From positions 3,472,001 through 3,536,000 of the forward strand of contig NZ_CP064266.1 of NCBI RefSeq assembly GCF_022811845.1: a stretch of 64,000 bases of DNA, given 5' to 3'. The first letter of the stretch is position 1; the number at the start of each line of letters is the position of its first letter. This stretch comes from Bacillus pseudomycoides (GTDB lineage: Bacteria; Bacillota; Bacilli; Bacillales; Bacillaceae_G). The position numbers were made by a program, and so were the translations under genes. Below the pieces are notes generated by a model. It saw only the letters and a program-made list of their open reading frames with translations. It searched no databases and was not told where the DNA came from. Below, one piece after another: positions 1-8,231 of the stretch.

Positions 1-817
1 GCCAGGCTAATACCCCGCCAATTAATGTTCCGATATAGTAGCTTGTATTAATATAGCCCCACCATTCTTCTCCTTTATGTAGAGCGGTTGTTACATACGC
101 CATTGTAATGCCACCTATCCATATCGTTCCAGCAAATGTTTCAATTAGGTCCATATATGTAACGGTACGGAGCGAGGGATGTTGGAATAAAAGTTTCCAT
201 CCTTCTAGTAATGCAGCTAATTTGGAAGATGATTTTTCTGCTCCCTGTTCAGGTTGGATAGCACGCAGTGAAACATATAATGTGGTACATCCCAAAATCA
301 TAAATATGTTGTTGATCATAAGTGTAAAGGTAGCTCCAATAAAAAGGACAACTACACTTGTGAACGAATAAGCAGCTGCTTGAACGATTTGTGTTGAAAA
401 GGAAAAAACACTATTTATTTTTACTAACTGTTCTTGTGGTGTTAGGCGTGGAATTACAGCGTATAATAAAGGAGAACTCCAGCCTCCGCATAATGAAATG
501 AGAATAATAAAAATAAGAAGGACAGTAATATTAGATGACAGTAAGGGAAATAGTGTGGTTAAAAGAATTAAAAGGAAAGTCTTAATCCCTTGTAATGTAA
601 AAAGTAGTGAATAAGAAGGGAAACGGTTCATTATAAGTGGCGCAGATGTACTAGCAATAAGGCTCGCGATAACTCCCAATAATGGAAAAAGGGCAGTGAT
701 GGTAGCTGATTTTGTTGTCATATAAATATGAGTAGTAAGAATCATTACGTAAACAACATCAGCGAGAGTGATACACATTTTAGAAACCCAATAAAAGGAT
801 AATGATGGCTGGGGCAA
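1..817 (-). CDS. MFS-family transporter (C-terminus outside window)
   Basis: Only the first 272 codons are present; the gene runs off the left edge. The protein is very hydrophobic, with repeated transmembrane segments and short loops. The arrangement fits a 12-helix major facilitator exporter, probably a drug or metabolite efflux pump in the membrane. I place the start at a TTG at 815-817 because a good AGGAGGT ribosome site lies 7 bases upstream on this strand. It is transcribed divergently from the NfeD gene. The substrate cannot be deduced. Confidence 0.75.
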   Translation of the reverse strand, partial: MPQPSLSFYWVSKMCITLADVVYVMILTTHIYMTTKSATITALFPLLGVIASLIASTSAPLIMNRFPSYSLLFTLQGIKTFLLILLTTLFPLLSSNITVLLIFIILISLCGGWSSPLLYAVIPRLTPQEQLVKINSVFSFSTQIVQAAAYSFTSVVVLFIGATFTLMINNIFMILGCTTLYVSLRAIQPEQGAEKSSSKLAALLEGWKLLFQHPSLRTVTYMDLIETFAGTIWIGGITMAYVTTALHKGEEWWGYINTSYYIGTLIGGVLAW

Positions 818-1095
818 TATAGATACCTCCTTTTTATAAATAATTATTTTTTCTTTATCCTCATTTTAATTTCTAGATTAATTTTTTGAAAGAATTTTAT
901 TTTTTGTAACTTTTATACAGGACTTTTCATGTATAATGAAGAATATATTAATATATTATTTTAGTAATACTCATTATAACAGTGAATATGTATAGTGGCT
1001 TCCGGTGAAACGTCTCACCTTAATTAGGAGGACGTGATAAACAATTCTTTTTTTCATATACATATAGAAAATAAAAAAGAAAGTGAGGGTTGCAT

Positions 1096-1524
1096 ATGGC
1101 TGAATGGGTAATTTGGTTTATTATAGCTGGTATTTTATTTATTGCAGAAATGTTATCGATTACCTTTTACATGTTATGGCTTGGAATTGGAGCGGTTGTC
1201 GGAGGTCTAATTGCACTATTTGCCCCAGAAGCGCTATTCTTACAAGTTGTTGCAGGGGCAATTGTGAGTTTAACATTGACTTTCTTTACGAAACGAATCT
1301 CTAAAAATTTCCGAGAGGCAAAAGGGTTTACTGATACTGTCGATAAACTGGCTGGCAAAAAAGGAATTATTATGCAAGCGATTACAAGTGAAGAAAATGG
1401 AATTGTGAAAGTAGATGGAGATACTTGGACTGCTATATCAGATGTTCCTATTTCCACTGGAGAAAAAGTCATTGTTATAAAGAGGAGCAGTACAGTTTTA
1501 CATGTAAAAAAGGAGAGTGAATAA
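1096..1524 (+). CDS. NfeD-family membrane protein
   Basis: A 142-residue protein with two to three N-terminal transmembrane segments (residues 1 to about 70, including the run IWFIIAGILFIAEM) and a soluble C-terminal domain of the OB-fold type seen in short NfeD proteins. NfeD proteins work with SPFH proteins in membrane microdomains, and the next gene encodes an SPFH protein only 2 bases downstream, which supports the call. I chose the ATG at 1096 over a TTG two codons earlier because GTGAGG at 1083-1088 is correctly spaced for the ATG. The exact role is unknown; membrane quality control is the usual proposal. Confidence 0.85.
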   Translation: MAEWVIWFIIAGILFIAEMLSITFYMLWLGIGAVVGGLIALFAPEALFLQVVAGAIVSLTLTFFTKRISKNFREAKGFTDTVDKLAGKKGIIMQAITSEENGIVKVDGDTWTAISDVPISTGEKVIVIKRSSTVLHVKKESE

Positions 1525-1526
1525 AC

Positions 1527-2495
1527 ATGGTAGCATTAACATTAACGATTATTTTTGCATTAATTGTTGTTGTATTTGTAGCGTTAACAATTAAAATCAT
1601 TTCGCAGCAAAAGGTGGCAGTTGTTGAAAGGTTTGGTAAATTCCAACGCATCATGCATCCGGGATTAAACATTTTAATTCCGATTGTAGATCGCGTTCGT
1701 GTTTATCATGATTTACGTATTCAACAAACAAATGTACCACCGCAAAAAGTGATTACGAAAGATAACGTACAAGTAGAAATTGATACAATTATTTTCTATC
1801 AAATCGTGGAACCGGAACTTGCAACATACGGTATTTCAAACTATGAATATGGTGTACGTAATATTACATCTGCAACAATGCGTCAAATTATCGGTAAGAT
1901 GGAACTAGATGAAACATTATCAGGGCGTGAAAAAATTTCAACAGAAATTCGTTTAGCACTTGATGAAGCAACTGAAAAATGGGGCGTTCGTATTGAACGT
2001 GTAGAAGTTGTTGATATTAATCCGCCAAAAGATGTGCAAGCATCCATGGAAAAACAAATGAAAGCAGAGCGTAACAAACGTGCCATCATTCTAGAAGCTG
2101 AAGCAGCGAAACAAGATAAGGTCCTTCGTGCTGAAGGGGAAAAACAAAGTAAAATCTTGATGGCTGAAGGGGATAAAGAAGCGCGCATTCGCGAAGCAGA
2201 AGGTATAAGAGAAGCAAAAGAACTAGAAGCACAAGGGGAAGCAAGAGCAATTGAAACGATTGCGAAAGCAGAACAAAACCGTATTGAATTATTACGTGCG
2301 GCAGACTTAGATGAACGTGTTCTTGCTTATAAATCATTTGAGTCATTGGCTGAAGTGGCAAAAGGACCAGCTAATAAAGTATTCATCCCATCAAATGCAA
2401 TTGAAACACTTGGTACACTTGGTGCAATTGGTGAAATTTTTAAAGAAAAACAAGCGAAGAAATTGCCTTCTTCTGATACACCGAAAGAACAATAG
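1527..2495 (+). CDS. SPFH/band 7 (stomatin-like) membrane protein
   Basis: A 322-residue protein with one N-terminal transmembrane helix (about residues 5-25) and the SPFH core beginning with QQKVAVVERFGKF and HPGLNILIPIVDRV. A long Ala/Glu/Lys-rich coiled coil follows (about residues 170-260), then a short charged tail. This matches stomatin/QmcA-type proteins, which oligomerise in membranes and scaffold microdomains or proteases. It forms a two-gene operon with the NfeD-family gene, a widely conserved pairing. The overlapping frames on the other strand are low-complexity shadows of the coiled coil. Confidence 0.9.
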   Translation: MVALTLTIIFALIVVVFVALTIKIISQQKVAVVERFGKFQRIMHPGLNILIPIVDRVRVYHDLRIQQTNVPPQKVITKDNVQVEIDTIIFYQIVEPELATYGISNYEYGVRNITSATMRQIIGKMELDETLSGREKISTEIRLALDEATEKWGVRIERVEVVDINPPKDVQASMEKQMKAERNKRAIILEAEAAKQDKVLRAEGEKQSKILMAEGDKEARIREAEGIREAKELEAQGEARAIETIAKAEQNRIELLRAADLDERVLAYKSFESLAEVAKGPANKVFIPSNAIETLGTLGAIGEIFKEKQAKKLPSSDTPKEQ

Positions 2496-2504
2496 CAACG
2501 AGAA

Positions 2505-2535
2505 AGAGAAATGGGCCGCCATTTCTCTTTTTTAT
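2505..2535 (+). terminator. Terminator of the NfeD-SPFH operon
   Basis: A perfect 10-bp stem (AGAGAAATGG and its complement) closes a 4-base loop, GCCG, and is followed by a T-rich run. It starts 10 bases after the SPFH stop codon. Confidence 0.85.
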
Positions 2536-2762
2536 TTAGGGGTGATGAAAGATATTATTTTCAATACATATTTAAACTATTCTGTTTCGTTACATTGTCT
2601 GTATATCGTTTGTTTTTTTGTAAGTTCTATCGACGCGTACAGATCGAATAAAAAGGTATTTGCGTTACTATTCTTTTAGCAGTTATGTTAAATAAGACAA
2701 GTCTCGTAAAAATGTATATTATATAAAGCTTGTACATAACCATGTATAAAGAAGGTGATACA

Positions 2763-3893
2763 TTGAAAAAGTATGCAACTCGTATACATGGAAAGAAATT
2801 TCTATTTTTAATCTTATCATATGTATTTGTAGTGATAGTAGCGGCGTCTATTGTGACCTCGCTTTTACATACTATGAAATCTTATTATGCGAGTCAGTGG
2901 TTTGGAAAAGTATCAATGCAAGGATTTATTCAAATGTTTGAGAGTGAAAATCGTTATTTTGCATCGGATTATTTTAAAACAAATAAGCGAGAATCTGTTG
3001 GGAATTTATTGTTTTCTATCACAACAGATCTGAAAATACATGATTTACGAACGTTCGTTGGCAAAGAAGTACCGGGGATGTCAAAGTACTATTCTAATAT
3101 TATCGTAGCTGGAGAAGGAACGGACTATACGAATATTCCGAATGAATCTAGTGTACCGATTGAAGAGGTAACGAAAGAACGGGAAGTAGCGAAAGATAAA
3201 GTCATAGAAGCAGACAAAAAGAATCCTGTACAAAAAAATAAAAACGATGCAAAAGGTGAAAAAGCTGTATATATTTATCACACGCATAGTTGGGAGTCCT
3301 TTTATCCATTGTTACCTAGGGCGAAGAGTCCATCAAGTCCGGATGTAAATGTCTCGCTTTTGGGAGAGCGTCTAAAAGAACAGTTGGAAGGGCAGGGAAT
3401 ACCGGTTCTTCATGACAAAACAAACATGGGAGATTTACTAGCAACTAAAAAGTGGGAATGGCATCAAGCTTATAAAGCATCTCATGGGTATGTGAAAGAA
3501 GCATTGTCACAAAATAAAAATATTATGTTTCCGATTGATATTCATAGAGATGATCGGCGGAAGAATGTGACGACAAAAGTGATTAATGGAAAATCTTATG
3601 CGAGACTGTATTTCATTATTGGAATGGAGAATAAAGGACGTTCCCATAATGAAAAGATTGCAAGAGCAATAAATTCATATTTAGATGAAAATTATTACGG
3701 ATTAAGTAGAGGGATTTTCCCGAAATATAAAAAGGACGGAAATGGGGTTTATAATCAAGATTTATCTCAAAATGCAATGCTTATTGAAGTTGGTGGTGTT
3801 GATAATACGTTGGAAGAGCTGTATAACACAATTGATGTATTAACGGAGGCGTTTAGTAAATATTATTGGGATGCAGAGAAGGTGAATGGATGA
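2763..3893 (+). CDS. spoIIP: Stage II sporulation protein P (SpoIIP) family amidase
   Basis: About 376 residues: an N-terminal transmembrane anchor (about residues 10-33), a variable linker rich in Lys/Glu, then a catalytic domain. The domain contains the zinc-binding motif YIYHTHSWESF, a DIHRD motif and a late LIEVGG motif. SpoIIP is an N-acetylmuramoyl-L-alanine amidase and endopeptidase of the SpoIIDMP complex, which thins septal peptidoglycan during engulfment. The longest frame opens at 2730, but a TTG at 2763 has AAGGTGAT placed just upstream and is preferred. It may be one of several SpoIIP paralogues; expression in the mother cell is inferred from the family. Confidence 0.85.
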   Translation: MKKYATRIHGKKFLFLILSYVFVVIVAASIVTSLLHTMKSYYASQWFGKVSMQGFIQMFESENRYFASDYFKTNKRESVGNLLFSITTDLKIHDLRTFVGKEVPGMSKYYSNIIVAGEGTDYTNIPNESSVPIEEVTKEREVAKDKVIEADKKNPVQKNKNDAKGEKAVYIYHTHSWESFYPLLPRAKSPSSPDVNVSLLGERLKEQLEGQGIPVLHDKTNMGDLLATKKWEWHQAYKASHGYVKEALSQNKNIMFPIDIHRDDRRKNVTTKVINGKSYARLYFIIGMENKGRSHNEKIARAINSYLDENYYGLSRGIFPKYKKDGNGVYNQDLSQNAMLIEVGGVDNTLEELYNTIDVLTEAFSKYYWDAEKVNG

Positions 3894-3897
3894 TGTG

Positions 3898-3924
3898 AAA
3901 GGAACAGGGAACTGTTCCTTTTTT
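3898..3924 (+). terminator. Terminator after spoIIP
   Basis: A 10-bp perfect stem (AAAGGAACAG and its complement) with loop GGAA, running directly into six T residues. Confidence 0.85.
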
Positions 3925-3996
3925 ACATGTCCCTTAAAAAATTTACTAGGATTTCATAATGTGAAATAAGGTAGTAGTTTTGAGTTGAGATTGTTT

Positions 3997-4041
3997 TATA
4001 ATAATTTAAAATTCTGTCAATTTAAAAAGGTGACAGAATTT
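3997..4041 (+). promoter_or_regulatory. Promoter -10 with an 11-bp perfect inverted-repeat operator
   Basis: A TATAAT hexamer at 3997-4002 is followed 6 bases later by AAATTCTGTCA (4009-4019) and its exact reverse complement TGACAGAATTT (4031-4041), separated by 11 bases. This placement around the expected transcription start is typical of a repressor operator controlling the two small genes downstream. No convincing -35 box is visible. An RNA hairpin in the leader is the alternative. Confidence 0.5.
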
Positions 4042-4093
4042 CTAAACTTATTTGTATAGTAAACTTCAAAATGTATATATTGGAGGGGTAAAA

Positions 4094-4303
4094 ATGGCGA
4101 TTCGAACAGGGGCAGCTGTACTTGGACATCCGGCAACGGCAATTGCTTGGGCGGTAAATAAACTTGGATTACAAAATGAAGGGTTGAAAAAAGGTGATAT
4201 TGTGCTAAGTGGGGTATTATCTGAAGCGGTTGCTTTCAAAACCGGTGACGCTATTATTGCGCAGTTTGAAGGGTTGGGTAGTGTATCGATGTTTTGTGAA
4301 TAA
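4094..4303 (+). pseudogene. C-terminal fragment of a 4-oxalocrotonate decarboxylase/2-oxopent-4-enoate hydratase
   Basis: This 69-residue frame has its own ATG and a strong GGAGGGG site (4082-4088), yet it corresponds only to the last quarter of the roughly 260-residue hydratase/decarboxylase family. The family signatures are RTGAAVLGHPATAIAWAVN, KGDIVLSGVLSEAV and FEGLGSVSM. Those enzymes act in the meta-cleavage pathway of catechols. No upstream part of the gene is visible before 4050. The fragment is followed 21 bases later by a tautomerase of the same pathway. It is either a degraded gene or a mini-protein retained for another purpose. Confidence 0.7.
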
Positions 4304-4324
4304 AGAGTAAAGCGAGAGATGGGT

Positions 4325-4513
4325 ATGCCAATTGTACAAATTCAAGTGATTGAGGGGAGAAAACAGGAGCAGATTCAAAATCTCATTTCAAATGTTACAG
4401 ATGCAGTCGCAAAAAGTTTTGATGTGGAGACTGAACGTGTACTAGTAAATGAGATTCCAGGTTCACATTGGGGTGTTGGAGGAAAGGTAAAAGGTAGTGT
4501 GGAAGAAAAATAG
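4325..4513 (+). CDS. 4-oxalocrotonate tautomerase family protein
   Basis: A 62-residue protein that begins Met-Pro if translation starts at the ATG at 4325. Family members need an N-terminal catalytic proline after Met removal, which is why I prefer this start over the ATG at 4319. It shows the expected early EGR arginine and a GSHWGVGGK motif near the C-terminus, matching 4-OT. The enzyme isomerises 2-hydroxymuconate to 2-oxo-3-hexenedioate. It sits downstream of a fragment of the next enzyme of that pathway. Because the rest of the pathway is absent here, the physiological substrate is uncertain. Confidence 0.85.
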   Translation: MPIVQIQVIEGRKQEQIQNLISNVTDAVAKSFDVETERVLVNEIPGSHWGVGGKVKGSVEEK

Positions 4514-4525
4514 TTTTTCTGAGTA

Positions 4526-4561
4526 AAAGCAATTCTTATTAGAAATAAGAATTGCTTTTTG
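4526..4561 (+). terminator. Terminator after the tautomerase gene
   Basis: A 15-bp perfect stem (AAAGCAATTCTTATT and its complement) with a 3-base loop, followed by T residues. Confidence 0.85.
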
Positions 4562-4655
4562 TTTGTAGCGTGAAAGTAAGAGAGTTGGATGGTGATATGC
4601 TGCATCTAACTTGGATAAGGTGTCTAAATTATAGGGAATTTTTATAAGGATGTTC

Positions 4656-4713
4656 TTGCAATAAAATAGAAAAAATGAGTATAATGAAAAAGTAGTTAGT
4701 CAAACTAATTACT
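4656..4713 (+). promoter_or_regulatory. marR promoter with probable autoregulatory operator
   Basis: TTGCAA at 4656-4661 and TATAAT at 4680-4685 are 18 bases apart, a good sigma-A promoter. Immediately downstream lies AGTAGTTAGT-CAA-ACTAATTACT (4691-4713), a near-perfect dyad (9 of 10 positions) of the size MarR dimers bind. I infer autorepression by the gene that follows. Confidence 0.6.
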
Positions 4714-4751
4714 TTGGAGAAGGATATTGAAAAAAGGAGAAACTGGGAGCA

Positions 4752-5297
4752 ATGACTTCAAAAAACGATTCTCATCCTTTAGGGATAGAACCTTATGCAA
4801 AGTTGATAAAAACGACAGCGTCAGCAGACACGGACCCAATCGCAGCAAAACTTGGTTTACTGATGCTATGGACATCTGATGATGTTTTGGATGCAGTTGA
4901 TCTGGATTTAGCGCCACTTGGAATTTCTGAAAGTAAATTAGATTTTTTATTGTTATTTATTTTACGTGAAATTGAATTGAATGAGGAAGAAGCTAGTATG
5001 AGTCCTTCAGCTATTGCAAACCGCTTAGGAATTACGCGCGCTTCAGTCACTGGATTATTAGATTGGATGGAAAAACGCGCATTAATTGTAAGGTACCACC
5101 ATGGTGAAGATCGCAGAAGATTAAAGGTGAAGATTACTCCGAAAGGAAAAGAACTTGTTTTTCTTTCCTTACCAACTTTTTGGTCTTCGTGTGCATCGTT
5201 GGTGGAAGATTTTAATCAAGAAGAACGTCAAATATTAGAAAAATTATTAAATAAGATGCAAATAAACATGCGATTGAAAGTGGGAGAAGGTAGGTAA
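4752..5297 (+). CDS. MarR-family transcriptional regulator
   Basis: A 181-residue protein with a winged-helix DNA-binding region. SPSAIANRLGITRASVTGLLDWMEKRALIVR is spread over helix-turn-helix residues of roughly 85-115, and the wing motif GEDRRRLKVKITPKGKEL follows. It is somewhat longer at the N-terminus than a typical 140-150-residue MarR protein. The gene lies upstream of an MFS pump, a common arrangement in which a MarR repressor senses a toxic compound and derepresses its exporter. A dyad symmetric operator lies between the promoter and the gene. The ligand is unknown. Confidence 0.85.
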   Translation: MTSKNDSHPLGIEPYAKLIKTTASADTDPIAAKLGLLMLWTSDDVLDAVDLDLAPLGISESKLDFLLLFILREIELNEEEASMSPSAIANRLGITRASVTGLLDWMEKRALIVRYHHGEDRRRLKVKITPKGKELVFLSLPTFWSSCASLVEDFNQEERQILEKLLNKMQINMRLKVGEGR

Positions 5298-5330
5298 ATA
5301 AGTTGATTATAAAAATCAACTTATTTATTT
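5296..5330 (+). terminator. Probable terminator after marR
   Basis: A 12-bp perfect stem (AAATAAGTTGAT and its complement) with loop TATAAAA overlaps the stop codon. The T tract after it is interrupted (TTATTTATTT), so termination may be partial. Confidence 0.65.
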
Positions 5331-5559
5331 GGTTATATAGTTAGGTTACCTTACTATATGTGTGGCTAACAAAATGAGAGGAGGTGATGAAATAATTAAA
5401 TCAATATTGTATTTTCGGTAAAGGAGTTGAAAAGGGTTAAGTTAAGTAGAGGGCGTAAAAAGCAATAATTTTTTATGATTTTATTTTAGGCACTTTTGAG
5501 GCGCGGAATGTAAACAGTATGAATTTAAATGACAACTTTACTAAAGAGGAGGATTCAAG

Positions 5560-6759
5560 TTGCAAATTTCAAAAGAAGTGAATTCTATAAAGAATTATGC
5601 GTTAATGACAGCTGTTTTATGCTGGTCGGGTATGGCAGTTATGTCAAGTCTTTATGTTACAATTCCATTGATTCCGCTATTCGCAGATTTTTTTCATGTT
5701 TCATTAACGCAATCTGCAATTACTGGTAGTATGTTTTCACTCGGTTTTGCGATTGGTTGTTTGCTATTTGGTGCGATATCTGATAAGTATGGTCGAAAGA
5801 ATGTTATTCTGATTGGACTAATTGGATTGGCGATTATTTCCTTATTATTGGGCTTAGTCAATAGCCTATCTTGGCTTGTTGTGCTACGCGGGTTACAAGG
5901 TATAGCGGCAGCTACTTTTTCTCCAGTAGCGTTAGTTTACGTTGTAGAATCGTTTCCGGTAGAAAAGAAGGTTACAACCATAGGATTTGTTAGCACTGGT
6001 TTTTTAGTAGCGGGAATTGTAGGTCAAGTTATGAGTGCTGTAATTAGTCAGTATTTTGGATGGCATATGGTGTTTTTTCTTCTTAGTAGCGTATATATAG
6101 TTACTGCTTTATGGATTTATTATGCTCTTCCAAGAGGAGAATCGTCTCAATCATACACGGATATATTAGGGCCAGTGAAACAAATGGGTAAGGTCTTCAC
6201 GCAAAAAAACTTAGTATTAAGCTATATGATTGCATTTGTCTTATTAATGGCTTTTGTAAATATGTATACTGTTTTAGGAAACTATTTAAGTTCTTCTAAC
6301 TTTCAGTTATATGCAGAACAAATTCTCTACGTTCGCTTAGCTGGATTATTTGGAATGTTGCTTTCACCACTTGCAGGGCGTCTAACAATGAGATTTGGTG
6401 TTAAGCAGGTTCTTCAGGGAGGATTATTAATAGCCATTCTTAGTTTAAGTTCATTGGGGTTTATTTCTAGTCTTCCTTTTCTTATAATTATGAGTGTGTG
6501 TTTTGTTGTCGGAATTGCTTTATCTGTCCCGGCATTGGTCACTCTTGTCGGAGAGTTAGGTGGGAAATCAAGGGGAATAGCAGTTTCAATTTATACTTTC
6601 ATTTTATTTTTAGGAACAAGTATAGGGCCTGTTATCTCTATTTATCTTATGGATATTGGTGGATATTCTCAGACTTTTGTTTTACTAGGCTTAATACTCT
6701 TCGTAGGATTGATTTCTTCTCTTTTCATTAACAATGAATCTATTTTTGATGAGGCTTAA
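5560..6759 (+). CDS. MFS transporter of the Bcr/YnfM drug-efflux type
   Basis: A 399-residue protein with about 12 hydrophobic helices. The loop 2-3 signature GAISDKYGRKNVILIG is characteristic of major facilitator antiporters. It is probably a proton-driven exporter in the cell membrane. The start is a TTG at 5560, supported by AGAGGAGGAT just upstream. The MarR gene 260 bases upstream is the likely regulator. The leader between them contains GAGGAGGTG at about 5380 followed by only very short frames, which could be a leader peptide or chance. The substrate is not predictable. Confidence 0.85.
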   Translation: MQISKEVNSIKNYALMTAVLCWSGMAVMSSLYVTIPLIPLFADFFHVSLTQSAITGSMFSLGFAIGCLLFGAISDKYGRKNVILIGLIGLAIISLLLGLVNSLSWLVVLRGLQGIAAATFSPVALVYVVESFPVEKKVTTIGFVSTGFLVAGIVGQVMSAVISQYFGWHMVFFLLSSVYIVTALWIYYALPRGESSQSYTDILGPVKQMGKVFTQKNLVLSYMIAFVLLMAFVNMYTVLGNYLSSSNFQLYAEQILYVRLAGLFGMLLSPLAGRLTMRFGVKQVLQGGLLIAILSLSSLGFISSLPFLIIMSVCFVVGIALSVPALVTLVGELGGKSRGIAVSIYTFILFLGTSIGPVISIYLMDIGGYSQTFVLLGLILFVGLISSLFINNESIFDEA

Positions 6760-6866
6760 AGTCGATTCATGCAGCTTGAACAAACATTGTAATTCTCCTC
6801 ATCTCCGTATATAATAGTGTCTTAGGAGTATTATACCATATTCAAAATTCCGAAAATTCTAGTAGT

Positions 6867-6895
6867 TTGACTAGGAAAATGAAAAGTATTATATT
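6867..6895 (+). promoter_or_regulatory. alr promoter
   Basis: TTGACT at 6867-6872 and TATATT at 6890-6895 are separated by the ideal 17 bases and lie about 65 bases upstream of the alanine racemase start. The 11-mer TAGTTTGACTA overlapping the -35 box is the exact reverse complement of the centre of the MarR dyad at 4697-4707. Confidence 0.7.
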
Positions 6896-6960
6896 GTAAA
6901 AGGTCATAATTAAACGAGAAATAGAATGGAAAGCAATTATTGAGTTAGGAGTTTAGACCC

Positions 6961-8136
6961 ATGAGTTCGAGATATGGAAGAGATACAATTGTTGAAGTTA
7001 ACTTAGATGCTGTAAAACATAATGTAAGAGAATTTAAAAAACGTGTGAATGATAAAAATATTGCAATGATGGCAGCGGTAAAAGCAAATGGGTATGGACA
7101 CGGGGCGGTTGAAGTTGCAAAAGCGGCAATTGAGGCAGGAGTGAATCAACTTGCTGTTGCTTTTGTAGATGAAGGAATCGAACTACGCGAAGCAGGAGTT
7201 ACTGTGCCGATTTTAGTTTTAGGTTATACACCAGTGGAAGTTGCTAAAGATGCTATTGGGTATGATATTATGATGACGGTATATAGAATAGAGGATCTAA
7301 AAGGTATCAATGAAATTGCTAAGCAACTTGAAAAGAAAGCGCATATTCAAGTGAAAATAGATACAGGAATGAGTCGCATTGGTTTACAAGAAGAAGAGGT
7401 TGCGCCATTTTTAGAAGAACTAAAAAATATGAAATATATAGAAATAGAAGGTATGTTTACACATTACTCTACAGCTGATGAAATTAATAAAATATATACA
7501 AATATGCAAACGAGTTTATTTGAGAAAGCTGTAAATACAGCGAAGGAAATGGGTATTCATCTTCCGTATATCCATAGTTCAAACAGTGCTGGATCAATGG
7601 AGCTAAGCAATACATTTCAAAATATGGTTCGTGTTGGAATCGGGATTTATGGTATGTACCCTTCGAAAGAAGTAGATCATACAGTTGTTTCTTTACAACC
7701 AGCACTATCATTGAAGTCGAAAGTGGCTCATATTAAGCACGCGAAAAAAAATCGTGGTGTAAGTTATGGGAATACGTATGTAACAACAGGAGAAGAATGG
7801 ATTGCGACTGTTCCAATTGGTTATGCAGATGGATATAATCGTCAGCTATCAAATAAGGGACATGCGTTAATTAATGGAATTCGTGTACCAGTTCTTGGTC
7901 GCGTTTGTATGGATCAATTAATGTTAGATGTTACGAAAGCAATGCCTATACATGTAGGAGATGAAGTAGTTTTCTACGGTAAACAAGGCGAGGAAGAAAT
8001 TTCTGTAGAAGAAATCGCGGATACATTAGGTACAATTAACTATGAAGTGACTTGTATGCTAGATCGAAGAATTCCACGCGTATATAAAGAAAATGATGAA
8101 ACGACTACTGTTGTGAATATATTAAGAAACAAATGA
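6961..8136 (+). CDS. alr: Alanine racemase
   Basis: A 391-residue fold-type III PLP enzyme that interconverts L- and D-alanine to supply D-Ala for peptidoglycan and, in spore formers, to modulate germination. The PLP-binding lysine is in AAVKANGYGHG (Lys about 41). The catalytic tyrosine region is RGVSYGNTY, and the C-terminal VLGRVCMDQLMLDV motif is intact. Length is normal. B. cereus-group genomes usually carry two alr genes; this looks like the second, stand-alone copy rather than the one associated with a toxin module. It has its own promoter and a strong terminator. Confidence 0.95.
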   Translation: MSSRYGRDTIVEVNLDAVKHNVREFKKRVNDKNIAMMAAVKANGYGHGAVEVAKAAIEAGVNQLAVAFVDEGIELREAGVTVPILVLGYTPVEVAKDAIGYDIMMTVYRIEDLKGINEIAKQLEKKAHIQVKIDTGMSRIGLQEEEVAPFLEELKNMKYIEIEGMFTHYSTADEINKIYTNMQTSLFEKAVNTAKEMGIHLPYIHSSNSAGSMELSNTFQNMVRVGIGIYGMYPSKEVDHTVVSLQPALSLKSKVAHIKHAKKNRGVSYGNTYVTTGEEWIATVPIGYADGYNRQLSNKGHALINGIRVPVLGRVCMDQLMLDVTKAMPIHVGDEVVFYGKQGEEEISVEEIADTLGTINYEVTCMLDRRIPRVYKENDETTTVVNILRNK

Positions 8137-8185
8137 ATTAGAAAAGGACTGAATCGCTAAGATTCAGTCCTTTTCTAATTCATTT
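8131..8185. terminator. Long bidirectional terminator after alr
   Basis: A perfect 25-bp stem (8131-8155 with 8161-8185) and 5-base loop GCTAA. The stem contains the alr stop codon itself. It separates alr from the convergent acetyltransferase gene. The flanking T tract is short on either side. Confidence 0.75.
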
Positions 8186-8231
8186 TAACCGGGAAGACCC
8201 CCTCCTCTAAACGAAGTGAAGGTGGGGTAGT

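Noticed and set aside
1003..1018. GGTGAAACGTCTCACC upstream of NfeD as a sigma-W type promoter
   Set aside because: TGAAAC is present, but no CGTA/CGTT -10 follows at 16-17 bases; the 5-bp dyad is too short to interpret.
2086..2361. Leu-rich minus-strand frame opposite the SPFH gene
   Set aside because: Antisense shadow of the Ala/Glu coiled coil; no ribosome site.
5375..5425. Strong GAGGAGGTG upstream of the MFS gene as a possible leader-peptide start
   Set aside because: The frames after it stop within about 10 codons and use no standard start at good spacing; mentioned only as context.
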